In this document: in pieces, positions 7,698-17,609 of the stretch
How the letters are laid out: each line of letters begins with the position of its first letter
Position numbering within the stretch: position 1 is the first letter of the stretch
NCBI RefSeq assembly: GCF_905479755.1
Contig: NZ_CAJQNT010000004.1
Coordinates: 1 to 64,000 of the forward strand
Origin: an uncultured Schumannella sp.
Lineage (GTDB): Bacteria > Actinomycetota > Actinomycetes > Actinomycetales > Microbacteriaceae
Reading direction: 5' to 3'
Length of the DNA: 64,000 nucleotides
Program-made: the position numbers and the translations under genes
Notes under the pieces: generated by a model
The model's database searches: none
Seen by the model: the letters and a program-made list of their open reading frames with translations, nothing else
Told to the model about the DNA's origin: nothing

Positions 7698-8167
7698 GCG
7701 GGCACCACCTCGGGGTCGGTGAAGACGAGTCGCATCACGATCGCATCGACGTCGTCGGGTTGGTAATAGCGCGGGCGCACGGCGATCGCGTCGAAGCCGT
7801 GCGCGCGGTAGAGCGCCTGCGCGGCAGGGTTGTCGTCCCGCACTTCGAGAAACACCTCGCGCATCCCGCGGTCTCGGGCCTCGGCCAACAGGATGCCCAG
7901 CAGGCGGCGACCGAGTCCTCGACGTCGCGCGTGCGGCGCCACCCCGATCGTCTGAATGTCGCCCTGTTCGGTGCCTCGCGGGGCGCGGAGACCGGCGTAA
8001 CCGTCCACGGTGGTTCCGGTCTCGGCGACGACGTAGTAGCCGTGGGGCGAGGCGAGTTCCTCGGCCATCTGGCCTCGCGACCAGGCGTCGCCGGGAAAGA
8101 GCTCCGTCTCGAGATTCATGATCGCGTCGAGGTCGTCGGCGCGCGCGCGGCGCACGGTGTCGGTCAT
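7694..8167 (-). CDS. rimI: Ribosomal protein bS18-alanine N-acetyltransferase RimI
   Basis: A 157-residue single-domain GNAT enzyme. The acetyl-CoA loop appears as [17 protein letters not shown] (consensus Q/RxxGxG/A), followed by [20 protein letters not shown], the segment conserved in RimI. The family acetylates the N-terminus of S18 and possibly other proteins. It overlaps tsaB upstream and tsaD downstream by 4 nt each, so translation is coupled across tsaB-rimI-tsaD. The functional name rests on motif and position; GNAT specificity cannot be proven by sequence. Confidence 0.88.
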   Translation of the reverse strand: MTDTVRRARADDLDAIMNLETELFPGDAWSRGQMAEELASPHGYYVVAETGTTVDGYAGLRAPRGTEQGDIQTIGVAPHARRRGLGRRLLGILLAEARDRGMREVFLEVRDDNPAAQALYRAHGFDAIAVRPRYYQPDDVDAIVMRLVFTDPEVVPA

Positions 8168-8808
8168 CCGGTCACCCGCTTCGGGGTCGACAGCGTGACG
8201 TCGGGCGCCCGCAAGTACAACGGCTCGGCGGCGCCAGAGCCCTCACCCCGCGCGCGCCGGGCGGCGGCCACCAGCCCGAGCGCTCCGGCGGGGATCTCGG
8301 CGGCGTCGATCCGCACGAAGTTGTTCGGCAGCCCCGCGGACGGCGGGCCGGCCTCACCCAACTCGGCCGCGAGGATGAGCGCCGGGCCCGCCAGCCGCAC
8401 GGGGAGCCCGTCCGCATCCGGCAGGTCGTAGCTCGACCACGCCAGTTCGCGTCGACGCGCATCGGTCACGACGAGGAGCGGTCGCGCCGTGCCGGCCTGC
8501 GCGGCGGCAAAGGCGACGGCGTCGTGCGAGGCGACGGGCAACACGGGACGATCGATCCCGAGGGCGAACGCGCGCGCGGCGGCGATCCCGACGCGCAGAC
8601 CCGTGAAGGGCCCCGGGCCCATGCCCGCCACGACGCCGCTCAGCTCTCTGGGGGCGATGCCCGTCTCGGCGAACACGCGCTCGATGAGCGTGCCGATCAC
8701 CTCGGCGTGACGTCGAGTATCGACGACGGTGTGCTCGGCGAGCACCCCGCGATCCGGGTCCACGAGCGCCACGCTCGTGCCCGTGGAGGTGTCGATGGCG
8801 AGAAGCAC
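8164..8808 (-). CDS. tsaB: t6A synthesis protein TsaB
   Basis: A 214-residue ASKHA-fold protein that partners TsaD and TsaE in t6A synthesis. It begins [16 protein letters not shown] and contains the family signature [19 protein letters not shown]. It lacks the metal-binding histidines of TsaD, as expected. The gene follows tsaE by 9 nt and overlaps rimI by 4 nt. Confidence 0.95.
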   Translation of the reverse strand: MLLAIDTSTGTSVALVDPDRGVLAEHTVVDTRRHAEVIGTLIERVFAETGIAPRELSGVVAGMGPGPFTGLRVGIAAARAFALGIDRPVLPVASHDAVAFAAAQAGTARPLLVVTDARRRELAWSSYDLPDADGLPVRLAGPALILAAELGEAGPPSAGLPNNFVRIDAAEIPAGALGLVAAARRARGEGSGAAEPLYLRAPDVTLSTPKRVTG

Positions 8809-8817
8809 GGATCGAGC

Positions 8818-9336
8818 CTAGTTCGACGGATCCGCGTCGAGCGCAGCGTAGAGCGCGCCCTCGAGTTCGCGGCCCCGTTCGCCCACCCCGATCACCCGCA
8901 CGGCGCGCGGCTCATCGGCCAGCTCGGGGTCGGCGTCGGCATCAACGACGTCGGCGCCGCCGTGCGGCCGCTCGATCTCGATCCCCAGCCACGCCTCGAT
9001 GTCGTCGAGTTTTCCGGCGCCCCACTCGACGACGACGATCGAGCCGTCGAGATCGAGATCGAGATCGTCGACGTCGCGTCCCGAGCTCAAGCGGTAAGCG
9101 TCGACATGCACGAGGGGCACACCGCTCGCGGTGGGGTGTTCGCGTGCGAGCACGAATGTCGGGCTCGTGATGGCTCCGCGCGCGCCGAGCGCCGCGCCCA
9201 AGCCCCGCGTGAAGGTCGTCTTGCCCGCGCCGAGTTCGCCGTCCAGGCGCACCAGGTCGCCGGCCCGCAGCAGCGGCGCCAGGCGGGCGCCGAACGACTC
9301 CATCGCCTCGGCATCCGGGATGATCAGATCAAACAT
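8818..9336 (-). CDS. tsaE: t6A synthesis ATPase TsaE
   Basis: A 172-residue P-loop ATPase. The Walker A motif is GELGAGKTT, and SPTFVLARE and HVDAYRLSS follow as in the family; VVVEWGAGK corresponds to the conserved VxVIEWGE strand. It energises the TsaB-TsaD complex. It overlaps the end of alr by 8 nt. The C-terminal 30 residues extend beyond the compact family core. Confidence 0.95.
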   Translation of the reverse strand: MFDLIIPDAEAMESFGARLAPLLRAGDLVRLDGELGAGKTTFTRGLGAALGARGAITSPTFVLAREHPTASGVPLVHVDAYRLSSGRDVDDLDLDLDGSIVVVEWGAGKLDDIEAWLGIEIERPHGGADVVDADADPELADEPRAVRVIGVGERGRELEGALYAALDADPSN

Positions 9337-10444
9337 CGAGCTCCCCGACCGGTGTTCGCGTGACGCGCGGTCCGACCCGGGTCACGATCTCGTAGTTGAT
9401 GGTGCCGGCCCACTCGGCCCACTCGTCGGCGCTCGGCGCCCCCGCGGCGGGGTCGCCCCACAGCACCGCGCGGTCGCCGACCTGTACGGCGGCCTCGCCG
9501 ACATCGACCAAGAACTGGTCCATCGCGATCCGCCCGACGACCGGATACCGCACCCCCGCGATCGCGACCTCGGCCCCGCGGTTGGAGGCGCTGCGCGGCA
9601 CCCCGTCGGCGTAGCCGAGCGGAATAAGCGCGAGCGTCGTCGGCGCCGGCGTGCGATAGGTGTAGCCGTAGGACACCCCCGCTCCTTGGGGGACTCGGCG
9701 GACGGCGGCCACGCTCCCGGCCAGCTCCATCACGGGGCGAAGCCCCAGCGCGGCGATGTCGACGCTCGGATCCGGAGCCTGCCCGTACATGGCGATGCCC
9801 ACGCGCACCATGTCGAACCGCGCCTCGGGGGTCGTGATGGCCGCCTGGCTCGCCGCGAGGTGACACAACTCGGGGGCGAGGCCGGCGGCGCGCGCCAGGT
9901 CCACCGAGGCGGTGAACCGGGCTCGCTGCAGCGCATCCTCGTCGGCGCTCGTGTTGGACAGGTGAGAGAAGATTCCGCGCACGACCAGCCGGCCGGCACG
10001 TTCGAGCTCGGCCGCGCGCGCGACGAGTTCGATCCAGTCCTCGGGGGCGCAGCCGTTGCGGCTGAGGCCGGTGTCGATCTTGAGATGCACGCGTCCGCCG
10101 TCGTGTGCGGCGACCCGGTCGAGCTGGGCGAGCGAGCTGACGCCGAGATCGATGCCGGCCGCGACCGCGCCGGTCATGTCGGCCTCGGGGCCGTGAAGCC
10201 AGGCGAGCAGCGGCACGTCGAGGCCCGCCGCGCGCAGCGCGAGCGCCTCCTCGACGTCGGCGACGCCGAGCCAGTCCGCCCCGGCCTCGACCGCGGCGCG
10301 CGCCACTAGTTCGGCACCGTGTCCGTAGCCTTCCGCCTTCACGACGGCGAGCACGCGCGCGGGGGCCACGAGCTCACGCAGCACGCGGATGTTCTCGCGC
10401 ACCGCCTCGAGGTCGATGCGCGCCTCGCGCACGGGCGAGGTCAC
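9329..10444 (-). CDS. alr: Alanine racemase
   Basis: A 371-residue fold-type III PLP enzyme that interconverts L- and D-alanine for peptidoglycan. The PLP lysine lies in AVVKAEGYGHGAE near residue 34. The substrate-binding and catalytic Tyr region is GVSYGYTYRTPAPTTLALIPLGYADGVPR, and the C-terminal domain has GRIAMDQFLVDVG. It overlaps acpS by 4 nt and tsaE by 8 nt inside the glmS operon. Confidence 0.97.
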   Translation of the reverse strand: MTSPVREARIDLEAVRENIRVLRELVAPARVLAVVKAEGYGHGAELVARAAVEAGADWLGVADVEEALALRAAGLDVPLLAWLHGPEADMTGAVAAGIDLGVSSLAQLDRVAAHDGGRVHLKIDTGLSRNGCAPEDWIELVARAAELERAGRLVVRGIFSHLSNTSADEDALQRARFTASVDLARAAGLAPELCHLAASQAAITTPEARFDMVRVGIAMYGQAPDPSVDIAALGLRPVMELAGSVAAVRRVPQGAGVSYGYTYRTPAPTTLALIPLGYADGVPRSASNRGAEVAIAGVRYPVVGRIAMDQFLVDVGEAAVQVGDRAVLWGDPAAGAPSADEWAEWAGTINYEIVTRVGPRVTRTPVGELDV

Positions 10445-10812
10445 GCGGAAGCCTCGGCGATCACCTGGGCGATCGCGATGCCGGCGTCGTGCGACATCGT
10501 GAGGTGCAGCGCCGTGATGCCTCGGCGCTCCATGATCTGCGAGACGGCCCCGCCGACACGGAAGGAGGGATTGCCCTCGGTGTCGCGCACGACCTCCATG
10601 TCGTGCCAGGCGACGCCGTCCGTCTCGCCGAGCGCCTTCATGAGCGCCTCTTTCGCGGCGAAGCGCCCCGCGAGTGAGCGCAGCGGCAGCTCGCGCCCCT
10701 CGTGCACAAGTTCGCTCTCAGCGAACAAGCGGGCGCGCAGGCGCGGGGTGCGATCGACCGCCCGCTCGAAGCGGGCGAGGTCGACGATGTCGATCCCGAT
10801 CCCCGCGATCAT
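10441..10812 (-). CDS. acpS: Holo-[acyl-carrier-protein] synthase
   Basis: A 123-residue phosphopantetheinyl transferase that loads the 4'-phosphopantetheine arm on ACP. Signatures are GIGIDIVDLARFERA (Mg-binding Asp) and LAGRFAAKEALMKALG, with HLTMSHDAGIAIAQVIAE at the end. It lies 10 nt after glmS and overlaps alr. ACP and CoA supply link it to coaA, which is divergently transcribed next door. Confidence 0.96.
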   Translation of the reverse strand: MIAGIGIDIVDLARFERAVDRTPRLRARLFAESELVHEGRELPLRSLAGRFAAKEALMKALGETDGVAWHDMEVVRDTEGNPSFRVGGAVSQIMERRGITALHLTMSHDAGIAIAQVIAEASA

Positions 10813-10822
10813 CGTCTGGCGC

Positions 10823-12673
10823 CTACTCGACCGTGACCGACTTGGCCAGGTTGCGCGGCTGGTCCACGTCGAGCCCCTTGGCGCTCGCCAATTCCATGCC
10901 GAAGATGTGCAGCGGCGCGACCGCGAGCAGCGGCTCGAACATGGGAGCCGCGAGCGGGATGCGGATCACCTCATCGGCGTGCGCCACCACCTCAACGTCG
11001 CCGAGCTCGGCGATCGCGATCACCCGAGCGCCGCGCGCGCGGATCTCCTGAATGTTCGACACGACCTTCTTGTGCAACGACCCGGGGTCGCGCGGACTCG
11101 GCACCACGACGAAGACGATCTGACCCGGTTCGATCAGCGCGATCGGTCCGTGCTTGAGCTCCCCCGCGGCGAAGCCCTCGGCGTGGATGTACGCGAGCTC
11201 CTTGAGCTTCAGCGCCCCCTCGAGCGCGATCGGATACCCGACGTGGCGACCGAGGAAGAGCACCGACTGGGTGTCGCCCATCCAGCGCGCGAAGTCGGCG
11301 ATCCGCTCCGAACCGCTCGCCACGACCTCGGCGAGCTTCTCCGGCACCGCCTGCAGTTCGGCGACGTTCTCGGCGATGCCCTCCGGGCTCAGCGTGCCGC
11401 GCCGGGCGGCCAGGTCCAGCCCGAGCAGGTAGAGCGCCGTCACCTGCGCGACGAAGGCCTTCGTCGAGGCCACCGCCACCTCGGGTCCCGCGTGCGTGTA
11501 GAGCACCGCATCCGACTCGCGTGGAATCGTCGCCCCTTGCGTGTTGCAGATCGACAGCGTCCGCGCGCCGCGTTCGCGCGCGTACTTGACGGCCATCAGC
11601 GTGTCCATCGTCTCGCCCGACTGGCTCACCGACACGACGAGCGTGCGCTCATCCAGCACCGGCTCGCGGTAGCGGAACTCATGGCTCAACTCGACATCGA
11701 CGGGAACGCGCGCCCAGGCCTCGATCGCGTACTTACCGACCATTCCCGCGTAGGCGGCGGTGCCGCAGGCGATCACGATCACGCGATTGACTTCGGCGAG
11801 CATGTCGGCGAGGGGGTCCAGCTCGGGCAGTGTGACGACGCCGTCGTGCACGCGACCGAGCAGCGTCTTCTCGACCGCCTCCGGCTCTTCGCTGATCTCC
11901 TTCTTCATGAAGCTCGACCAGCCGCCCTTTTCGGCCGCGGACGCGTCCCACGAGATCTCGAACTCCTTCGCCTCCACCGGCGCGCCCGCGAAATCGGTGA
12001 CGACCACCGAATCCGGTCGGATCGTCACGACCTCGTCCTGCCCGATCTCCATCGCCCGACGCGTGTGCTCGACGAAGGCCGCGACGTCGGAGCCGAGGAA
12101 GTTCTCGCCGTCGCCGAGCCCGATCACGAGCGGCGAGTTGCGGCGAGCGCCGACCACCACGCCGGGCTCGTCCTGGTGCACCACCAGCAGGGTGAAGGCG
12201 CCCTCGAGGCGAACCGCGACCGCGCGCAGCGCCGCCGTCAGGTCGCCGGTCTCGCGGTAGGCGCGTCCGACCAGAAGAGCGGCGACCTCGGAGTCGGTCT
12301 CACTCGTGAAGGAATCTCCCGCATCCAGCAGCTCCTGCTTCAGCTCGGAGAAGTTCTCGATGATGCCGTTGTGGATCAGCGCCAGCTTGCCGTCGTCACC
12401 GAGGTGCGGATGCGCGTTGCCGTCGGTGGGCCCGCCGTGCGTCGCCCAGCGCGTGTGGCCGATGCCGGTGTGACCATCGCTGAGGTTCGCCGCCTCGAGG
12501 TCGTCGACGAGCACGCCGAGCTTGCCCGCGCGCTTGCGCGTGCCCAGCACCCCCGCGTCGTCGAGCACCGCGACGCCCGCGGAGTCGTACCCGCGATACT
12601 CGAGCCGCTTCAGGCCGCCCAGCAGCACCTTGACACTGCTACCCGGCCCGACGTACCCCACGATGCCACACAT
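10823..12673 (-). CDS. glmS: Glutamine--fructose-6-phosphate aminotransferase (isomerizing)
   Basis: A 616-residue enzyme that makes glucosamine-6-phosphate for cell wall synthesis. It starts MCGIVGYVG, so Cys2 becomes the N-terminal nucleophile of the glutaminase domain; the next motif is [18 protein letters not shown]. Two SIS sugar-isomerase domains follow ([24 protein letters not shown]), and it ends [13 protein letters not shown] as in the family. This fixes the start at 12673, with a TAGAAT box 7 nt upstream and no Shine-Dalgarno. It heads a seven-gene operon running to tsaD. Confidence 0.98.
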   Translation of the reverse strand: MCGIVGYVGPGSSVKVLLGGLKRLEYRGYDSAGVAVLDDAGVLGTRKRAGKLGVLVDDLEAANLSDGHTGIGHTRWATHGGPTDGNAHPHLGDDGKLALIHNGIIENFSELKQELLDAGDSFTSETDSEVAALLVGRAYRETGDLTAALRAVAVRLEGAFTLLVVHQDEPGVVVGARRNSPLVIGLGDGENFLGSDVAAFVEHTRRAMEIGQDEVVTIRPDSVVVTDFAGAPVEAKEFEISWDASAAEKGGWSSFMKKEISEEPEAVEKTLLGRVHDGVVTLPELDPLADMLAEVNRVIVIACGTAAYAGMVGKYAIEAWARVPVDVELSHEFRYREPVLDERTLVVSVSQSGETMDTLMAVKYARERGARTLSICNTQGATIPRESDAVLYTHAGPEVAVASTKAFVAQVTALYLLGLDLAARRGTLSPEGIAENVAELQAVPEKLAEVVASGSERIADFARWMGDTQSVLFLGRHVGYPIALEGALKLKELAYIHAEGFAAGELKHGPIALIEPGQIVFVVVPSPRDPGSLHKKVVSNIQEIRARGARVIAIAELGDVEVVAHADEVIRIPLAAPMFEPLLAVAPLHIFGMELASAKGLDVDQPRNLAKSVTVE

Positions 12674-12680
12674 GCTGTCG

Positions 12681-12686
12681 ATTCTA
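12681..12686 (-). promoter_or_regulatory. -10 box for leaderless glmS operon
   Basis: Minus-strand TAGAAT, separated by 7 nt from the glmS ATG at 12673. It occupies the place where the -35 box of the divergent coaA promoter would be. Confidence 0.65.
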
Positions 12687-12703
12687 GGCGGGCGAAGCGG
12701 CAC

Positions 12704-12709
12704 TATCCT
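12704..12709 (+). promoter_or_regulatory. -10 box for leaderless coaA
   Basis: TATCCT followed by GAGGGGG and the ATG at 12717. It lies exactly 17 bp from the glmS -10 box on the other strand. Confidence 0.6.
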
Positions 12710-12716
12710 GAGGGGG

Positions 12717-13664
12717 ATGTCCGACGCCCATTCCTCCGGCAACGGGGCGACTCCGTTCCTGGAGCTCGATCGCGGGGACTGGGCCGCTCTCGCGCCGCGC
12801 ACCTCGCAGCCGTTCCGCCCCGACGAGCTCGCGAAGATCGCCGGAATCGGCGAGCGCCTCGATGTGGCCGAAGTCGCCGAGGTCTACGCGCCGCTCAGCG
12901 GGCTGCTGAACCTGTACGCCACGAATTCGCGCTCGCTGCGCACCGACGTCGCCGGATTCCTGCGCCAGACCCCGCAGCACACCCCGTTCGTAATCGGGGT
13001 CGCCGGTTCGGTCGCGGTCGGCAAGTCGACCACCGCGCGATTGCTTCGCGAGCTACTCGCCGGTTGGGTGGGCACTCCCCGCGTCGAACTCGTGACCACC
13101 GACGGGTTCCTCTACCCGAACGCCGAACTCGAACGCCGCGGCCTATTGCGTCGCAAAGGGTTCCCCGAGAGCTACGACCGGCGCGCGCTGCTGCGCTTCG
13201 TCTCCCTCGTGAAGAGCGGAGTGGCCGAGGTTCACGCCCCCGTCTACTCGCACCTCGTCTACGACATCGTCGCCGGCGAGCAGATCACCGTGCGGCGCCC
13301 CGACGTGCTGATCGTGGAGGGGCTCAACGTGCTACAGCCACCCTCCGGCGGCGCCCGCCTCGCCGTGAGCGACCTGTTCGACTTCTCGGTCTACGTGGAT
13401 GCCCGCACCGCCGACATCGAGCGCTGGTACGTCGAGCGCTTCCTGCGGTTGCAACGCGGCGCGTTCGCCGACCCCGACTCTTACTTCCACCGCTACGCCG
13501 ACCTCGCCGAGGACGAGGCCGTGGCGACGGCCCGCTCGATCTGGGCCGAGATCAATGGTCCGAACCTCGAACACAACGTGCTGCCGACGCGCGCGCGCGC
13601 CGACCTGGTGCTGCGCAAGGCCGCCGATCACACCGTGTCGAGCGTGCTGCTGCGCAAGATCTAG
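12717..13664 (+). CDS. coaA: Type I pantothenate kinase
   Basis: A 315-residue bacterial PanK-I, the first step of coenzyme A synthesis. The Walker A motif is [12 protein letters not shown] near residue 100. [28 protein letters not shown] is the family's conserved substrate segment, and IVEGLNVLQ follows. The C-terminal region has [22 protein letters not shown]. The start at 12717 is chosen because of the -10 box 7 nt upstream and the family length. Its stop interlocks with the stop of the convergent gene. Confidence 0.96.
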   Translation: MSDAHSSGNGATPFLELDRGDWAALAPRTSQPFRPDELAKIAGIGERLDVAEVAEVYAPLSGLLNLYATNSRSLRTDVAGFLRQTPQHTPFVIGVAGSVAVGKSTTARLLRELLAGWVGTPRVELVTTDGFLYPNAELERRGLLRRKGFPESYDRRALLRFVSLVKSGVAEVHAPVYSHLVYDIVAGEQITVRRPDVLIVEGLNVLQPPSGGARLAVSDLFDFSVYVDARTADIERWYVERFLRLQRGAFADPDSYFHRYADLAEDEAVATARSIWAEINGPNLEHNVLPTRARADLVLRKAADHTVSSVLLRKI

Positions 13665-14101
13665 GCCTCGAAGGGCTCCAGCACGAAGATCGGGATCACG
13701 CGGTCCGTCTTGGTCGCGTATTCCGCATAGTCGGGCCAGGTGGCGACGGCGCGCTGCCACCAGAGTGCGCGCTCCTCGCCGCTCACCTCACGGGCGCGAT
13801 AGTCCTTTTTGACCGGACCGTCCTGCAGCTCGACATGCGGGGTCTTCACGATGTTCCAGTACCAGACCGGATGCTTCGGGGCGCCCCCCAGGGAGGCCAC
13901 CACCGCGTAGGAGCCCTCGTGCTCGATCCGCATGAGCGCGGTCTTGCGGAGCATCCCCGACTTGGCCCCCACGGTCGTCAGCACGATCACCGGCCGACCG
14001 CGCAGCTCGTTCGCGTCGGTCCCGCCCGATCGCTCGTAGCGCTCGGCCTGCTCGCGCGCCCACTCTGAGGTGCTCGGTGCGTACTCGCCGGTCAGGGGCA
14101 T
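13661..14101 (-). CDS. Deazaflavin (F420)-dependent nitroreductase-family oxidoreductase
   Basis: A 146-residue split-barrel protein of the DUF385/Ddn family. Features are [47 protein letters not shown], the usual F420-binding core, then [21 protein letters not shown]. The substrate is unknown. AGGAGGAATC directly precedes the ATG at 14101. It follows glmM by 28 nt and overlaps coaA tail-to-tail: both stop codons use the same CTAG (13661-13664). Confidence 0.85.
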   Translation of the reverse strand: MPLTGEYAPSTSEWAREQAERYERSGGTDANELRGRPVIVLTTVGAKSGMLRKTALMRIEHEGSYAVVASLGGAPKHPVWYWNIVKTPHVELQDGPVKKDYRAREVSGEERALWWQRAVATWPDYAEYATKTDRVIPIFVLEPFEA

Positions 14102-14129
14102 GATTCCTCCTCGTCGGGCGACGCGGAGT

Positions 14130-15503
14130 TCAGTCGTCGGCGCCCAGGCTCGTGCGGACAACCTCGGCGAGTTGTTCCGCAATCCGTTCCGCGGTGGCCT
14201 GTTCGGCCGCCTCCACCATGACACGAACCAGGGGTTCGGTGCCGGAGGGACGCAACAGGACCCGCCCGGTCTCACCGAGTTCCGCCTCCGCGGCGGCCAC
14301 CGCATCCGCGATGGCGGCGTCGGCGCCAAGGCCGCGGTGGTTGACGCCACGCACGTTGATGAGCACCTGGGGGAACACCGTCATCACCCGCGCCAGTTCG
14401 GCGAGCGTCTTGCCGCTGCGCGCCATTTCGGCGGCCAGTTGCAGTCCGGTGAGGATGCCGTCGCCCGTGGTCGCATGGTGGCGGAAGATGACGTGGCCCG
14501 ACTGCTCGCCGCCGAGCGACAGCCCGCGTGCGCTGAGCTCTTCGAGCACGTAGCGGTCGCCGACGGCTGTCTCGATCATGGTGATGCCGCGCTCGCGCAT
14601 CGCGACGCGCAACCCGAGGTTGCTCATCACCGTCGCCACCAGGGTGTCGTCGGCGAGTTCACCGCGCTCGTGCATCGCGGTGGCGAGGATCGCCATGATC
14701 TGGTCGCCGTCGACGACGTTCCCGTCGGCGTCGACCGCGAGGCAGCGATCGGCGTCGCCGTCGTGCGCGATCCCGATGTCGGCGCCGTGCTCGCGCACCG
14801 CCGCCGCGACCGTCTCCAGGTAGGTGGAGCCGACGCCGTCGTTGATGTTGAGGCCGTCGGGGTCGCTGCCGATCACCGTGACCTGGGCGCCCGCATCCGC
14901 GAACACCCGGGGTGAAATGCCGGCCGCCGCGCCGTGGGCGCAGTCGATGACGACGTGCAGACCGTTCAGCCGGGTGGTGCCGAGCGTGCCGAGCAGATGC
15001 ACGACGTAGCGGTCTTCCGCGTCGGCGAACCGGCGGATGCGTCCGACCCCGCCGCCGGTGGGCGTCAGCTTGGGGCGGTCGAGCGCTCGCTCGATGCGGT
15101 CTTCGACCTCGTCGGGAAGCTTCACTCCCCCGAGCGCGAAGAACTTGATGCCGTTGTCGGCCGCCGGGTTGTGCGAGGCCGACACCATGACACCGAAGTC
15201 GGCGCCGACGTCGTCGACCAGAAACGCGCAGGCTGGCGTCGGAATGACGCCCGCGTCGAGCACGTCGATGCCCGAACTGGCGAGCCCCGCGGCGACGGCC
15301 GCGCCGATGAACTCGCCCGAGACGCGCGGATCGCGCGCGAGGACGGCTTTCGAGCGCAGACCCTGCGCTTTCAGCTCGTCCGCGTGCCGCCCCTGGGTGA
15401 GGACGACCGCGGCGGCCTGAGCGAGGCCGAGGGCGAGCCCGGCGGTGATCACCTCACCGTTGGCAAGCCCTCGGACCCCGTCAGTACCGAAGAGACGCGA
15501 CAT
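14130..15503 (-). CDS. glmM: Phosphoglucosamine mutase
   Basis: A 457-residue alpha-D-phosphohexomutase that converts glucosamine-6-phosphate to the 1-phosphate. It starts [16 protein letters not shown]. The phosphoserine lies in [17 protein letters not shown], the metal loop is DGDADRC, the sugar loop is [10 protein letters not shown], and the phosphate-binding loop is [28 protein letters not shown] precedes the ATG. It lies 21 nt downstream of rpsI, a common actinobacterial rplM-rpsI-glmM transcription unit. Its substrate is the product of the nearby GlmS. Confidence 0.97.
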   Translation of the reverse strand: MSRLFGTDGVRGLANGEVITAGLALGLAQAAAVVLTQGRHADELKAQGLRSKAVLARDPRVSGEFIGAAVAAGLASSGIDVLDAGVIPTPACAFLVDDVGADFGVMVSASHNPAADNGIKFFALGGVKLPDEVEDRIERALDRPKLTPTGGGVGRIRRFADAEDRYVVHLLGTLGTTRLNGLHVVIDCAHGAAAGISPRVFADAGAQVTVIGSDPDGLNINDGVGSTYLETVAAAVREHGADIGIAHDGDADRCLAVDADGNVVDGDQIMAILATAMHERGELADDTLVATVMSNLGLRVAMRERGITMIETAVGDRYVLEELSARGLSLGGEQSGHVIFRHHATTGDGILTGLQLAAEMARSGKTLAELARVMTVFPQVLINVRGVNHRGLGADAAIADAVAAAEAELGETGRVLLRPSGTEPLVRVMVEAAEQATAERIAEQLAEVVRTSLGADD

Positions 15504-15524
15504 CGCGTTCCTCCCGAAGTGGGA

Positions 15525-16013
15525 TTAACGCTTCGAGAACTGCGACGCCTTGCGGGCCTTCTTGAGACCGGCCTTCTTGCGCTCGATGACGCGCGCGTCG
15601 CGGGTCAGGAAGCCCGCCTTCTTGAGCGCCGGGCGGTTGTTGTCGCGGTCGATCTCGTTGAGCGCGCGAGCGATCGCGAGACGCAGCGCACCGGCCTGAC
15701 CCGAGGGGCCACCGCCGGTGATCTTCGCGATCACGTCGTAGCTGCCGAGGAGCTCGAGGACCTTGAACGGGTCGTTGATGAGCTGCTGGTGGAGCTTGTT
15801 CGGGAAGTACTCCTCGAACGTGCGTCCGTTGACCGTGAACGAGCCGCCGCCGGGAACGAGGCGCACGCGCGCGATCGCTTCCTTGCGTCGGCCGACGGCC
15901 GCGCCGGGAACGTTGAGGGGTGCGCGCACGGGGGCCGCAGCCGCCTCGGCAGGGGTCTCGGTGCTGTAGCTCTGGGCGAGCTCCGGGGCCAGGGAATCTT
16001 CGATCTTCGCCAT
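15525..16013 (-). CDS. rpsI: Small subunit ribosomal protein uS9
   Basis: A 162-residue S9. The family core begins at about residue 40 ([17 protein letters not shown]) and ends with the conserved [11 protein letters not shown], whose C-terminal Arg reaches the P-site tRNA. The first 35 residues are an Ala/Pro/Glu-rich extension seen in actinobacterial S9. It lies 34 nt downstream of rplM. Confidence 0.97.
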   Translation of the reverse strand: MAKIEDSLAPELAQSYSTETPAEAAAAPVRAPLNVPGAAVGRRKEAIARVRLVPGGGSFTVNGRTFEEYFPNKLHQQLINDPFKVLELLGSYDVIAKITGGGPSGQAGALRLAIARALNEIDRDNNRPALKKAGFLTRDARVIERKKAGLKKARKASQFSKR

Positions 16014-16047
16014 GGTGTCGTGAATCCTTGAAATCGTCCGGCCGGCG

Positions 16048-16494
16048 CTACTGCGCGACCTGGGTCAGGGTGTAGGTCTTGGGCTGCTGCGCGGCGTGCG
16101 GGTGCTCGGCACCGGCGTAGACCTTCAGCTTCTTGATCTGGGCGCGGCCCAGCGAGTTCTTCGGAAGCATTCCGCGGATGGCCTTCTCCACGGCGCGCGT
16201 GGGGTGCTTCTCGAGCATCTCCACGTAGGTCGTCGCGGTGAGGCCGCCCGGGTAGCCCGAGTGGCGGTAGGCCAACTTCTTCTCGAGCTTCTGGCCGGTG
16301 AGGGCCACCTTCTCGGCGTTGACGATGATCACGAAGTCACCCATGTCCATGTGCGGAGCAAAGGTGGGCTTGTGCTTGCCACGAAGGATCGCGGCGGCGT
16401 GGCTGGCAAGACGTCCGAGCACGATGTCGGTCGCGTCGATGACGACCCACTCGCGCTTGATGTCCGCCGGCGTGGGGCTGAACGTACGCGTCAC
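16048..16494 (-). CDS. rplM: Large subunit ribosomal protein uL13
   Basis: A 148-residue L13 with [44 protein letters not shown] and [13 protein letters not shown]. The start is the GTG at 16494 ([15 protein letters not shown]), matching family length; an upstream in-frame ATG at 16533 would add 13 unrelated residues. The weak ribosome site is AGAAAG. It is the first gene of rplM-rpsI-glmM. Confidence 0.96.
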   Translation of the reverse strand: MTRTFSPTPADIKREWVVIDATDIVLGRLASHAAAILRGKHKPTFAPHMDMGDFVIIVNAEKVALTGQKLEKKLAYRHSGYPGGLTATTYVEMLEKHPTRAVEKAIRGMLPKNSLGRAQIKKLKVYAGAEHPHAAQQPKTYTLTQVAQ

Positions 16495-16616
16495 GGAATG
16501 ACTGCTTTCTGTCGAGGTGTTCGTGAATCCCACTCCGGTGTGCGTTCCTCGTGGATCACGGGGAACCCAGCGGTGGAGGGCTCAATTGTGGCCGCGGGTG
16601 CAGACACAACTTCGTA

Positions 16617-16646
16617 AGAGTAGTCGATCTCGCCCGGCGCGGTCAA
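16617..16646 (-). promoter_or_regulatory. rplM operon promoter
   Basis: Minus-strand -35 TTGACC (16641-16646), an 18-bp spacer and -10 TACTCT (16617-16622). The leader would be about 115 nt. Confidence 0.6.
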
Positions 16647-16658
16647 ACCGTGGGGCTG

Positions 16659-17558
16659 TCACTCCTCGAGCGCGCGCCGGGCGCGCGTCTGCTCGGCGCG
16701 CGCCGCCAGCTCCGCCTCGTCGGGGTAGCCCACCTCCACGAGCGTGAGCCCGTGGGCGGGGAGCACCTTGAACGCCGAGGTTCGGGTCGCGGCGTCGCGG
16801 AGGTCGACGAGCTCCGCCGTCTCGAGCTTGTGCGCGCCGGATGCGGTGGCGGCCCCCACCAGAGCGCGCACCATGCTGTGGCAGAACGCGTCCGCTCGCA
16901 CCTCGGCGACGATGACGCCGTGCTCGTCACGGCGCCACTCGAACTGCTGGAGCGTGCGAATGGTGGTCGCCCCCGGGCGCGGTTTGCAGAAGCTCGCGAA
17001 GTCGCGCAGGCCGAGGAGCATGCGTGCGGCCTCGTTCATCCGCTCCACGTCGAGTTCGTCGAGCGTCCACAGGGTCGAGCGCCGTAGGCGCGGGTCTTTC
17101 GCGGCGAGCAGATCGGCGATGCGGTACTCGTAGCGTCGCCAGCTCGCCGAGAACCGCGCATCGAAACCGGGGGCCGCGGGGGTCGCCCGCGCGACGTACA
17201 GGTCTCCCGCGGCACCCGCGAGCCCGTTGAGGCGCCGCACGAGCGAGGAGATCGCCACCGCGGGGTCGTCGGTCGAGCGGACCCCGCGCCGGGCGACGCG
17301 CAACCGGCCGAGTTGCGCCGGCGTGAGCTCGAGATGCGCCACCTGCCCCGTGGCGTGCACCCCCACGTCGGTGCGCCCCGCGACGACCAGGGTCGGCGCA
17401 GGCAGGTGCCGAGAGAACAGCGTCGCGAGGGCAGCCTCGAGCTCCCCCTGCACCGTGCGGAGCCCGGGCTGCTTGGCCCAGCCGTGAAAGTCGGTGCCGT
17501 CGTAGGCGAGATCCAGGCGCACGCGCACGGAGGGCGCGGAGGCATCCGGGAAATTCAC
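16659..17558 (-). CDS. truA: tRNA pseudouridine(38-40) synthase TruA
   Basis: A 299-residue pseudouridine synthase acting on the tRNA anticodon arm. It starts VRVRLDLAYDGTDFHGWAKQPG; the catalytic Asp lies in VVAGRTDVGVHATGQVAH, and RRYEYRI and FCHSMVRALVGA are also conserved. The GTG at 17558 is preferred: TAGACT lies 6 nt upstream and no Shine-Dalgarno is present. Actinobacterial truA often follows rplQ, but here a GNAT gene and a terminator lie between them. Confidence 0.96.
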   Translation of the reverse strand: MNFPDASAPSVRVRLDLAYDGTDFHGWAKQPGLRTVQGELEAALATLFSRHLPAPTLVVAGRTDVGVHATGQVAHLELTPAQLGRLRVARRGVRSTDDPAVAISSLVRRLNGLAGAAGDLYVARATPAAPGFDARFSASWRRYEYRIADLLAAKDPRLRRSTLWTLDELDVERMNEAARMLLGLRDFASFCKPRPGATTIRTLQQFEWRRDEHGVIVAEVRADAFCHSMVRALVGAATASGAHKLETAELVDLRDAATRTSAFKVLPAHGLTLVEVGYPDEAELAARAEQTRARRALEE

Positions 17559-17564
17559 CCTGAG

Positions 17565-17570
17565 AGTCTA
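17565..17570 (-). promoter_or_regulatory. -10 box for leaderless truA
   Basis: Minus-strand TAGACT, 6 nt before the GTG start of truA. Confidence 0.5.
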
Positions 17571-17609
17571 GGCCGCGCCCGCTTCCGCGCGGTCAACCCT
17601 GCAGTGCGG

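Noticed and set aside
10319-14068. Plus-strand open frame of about 1250 codons across acpS, glmS and coaA
   Set aside because: It covers four well-identified genes, two of them antisense and one in another frame; composition is unlike a protein.
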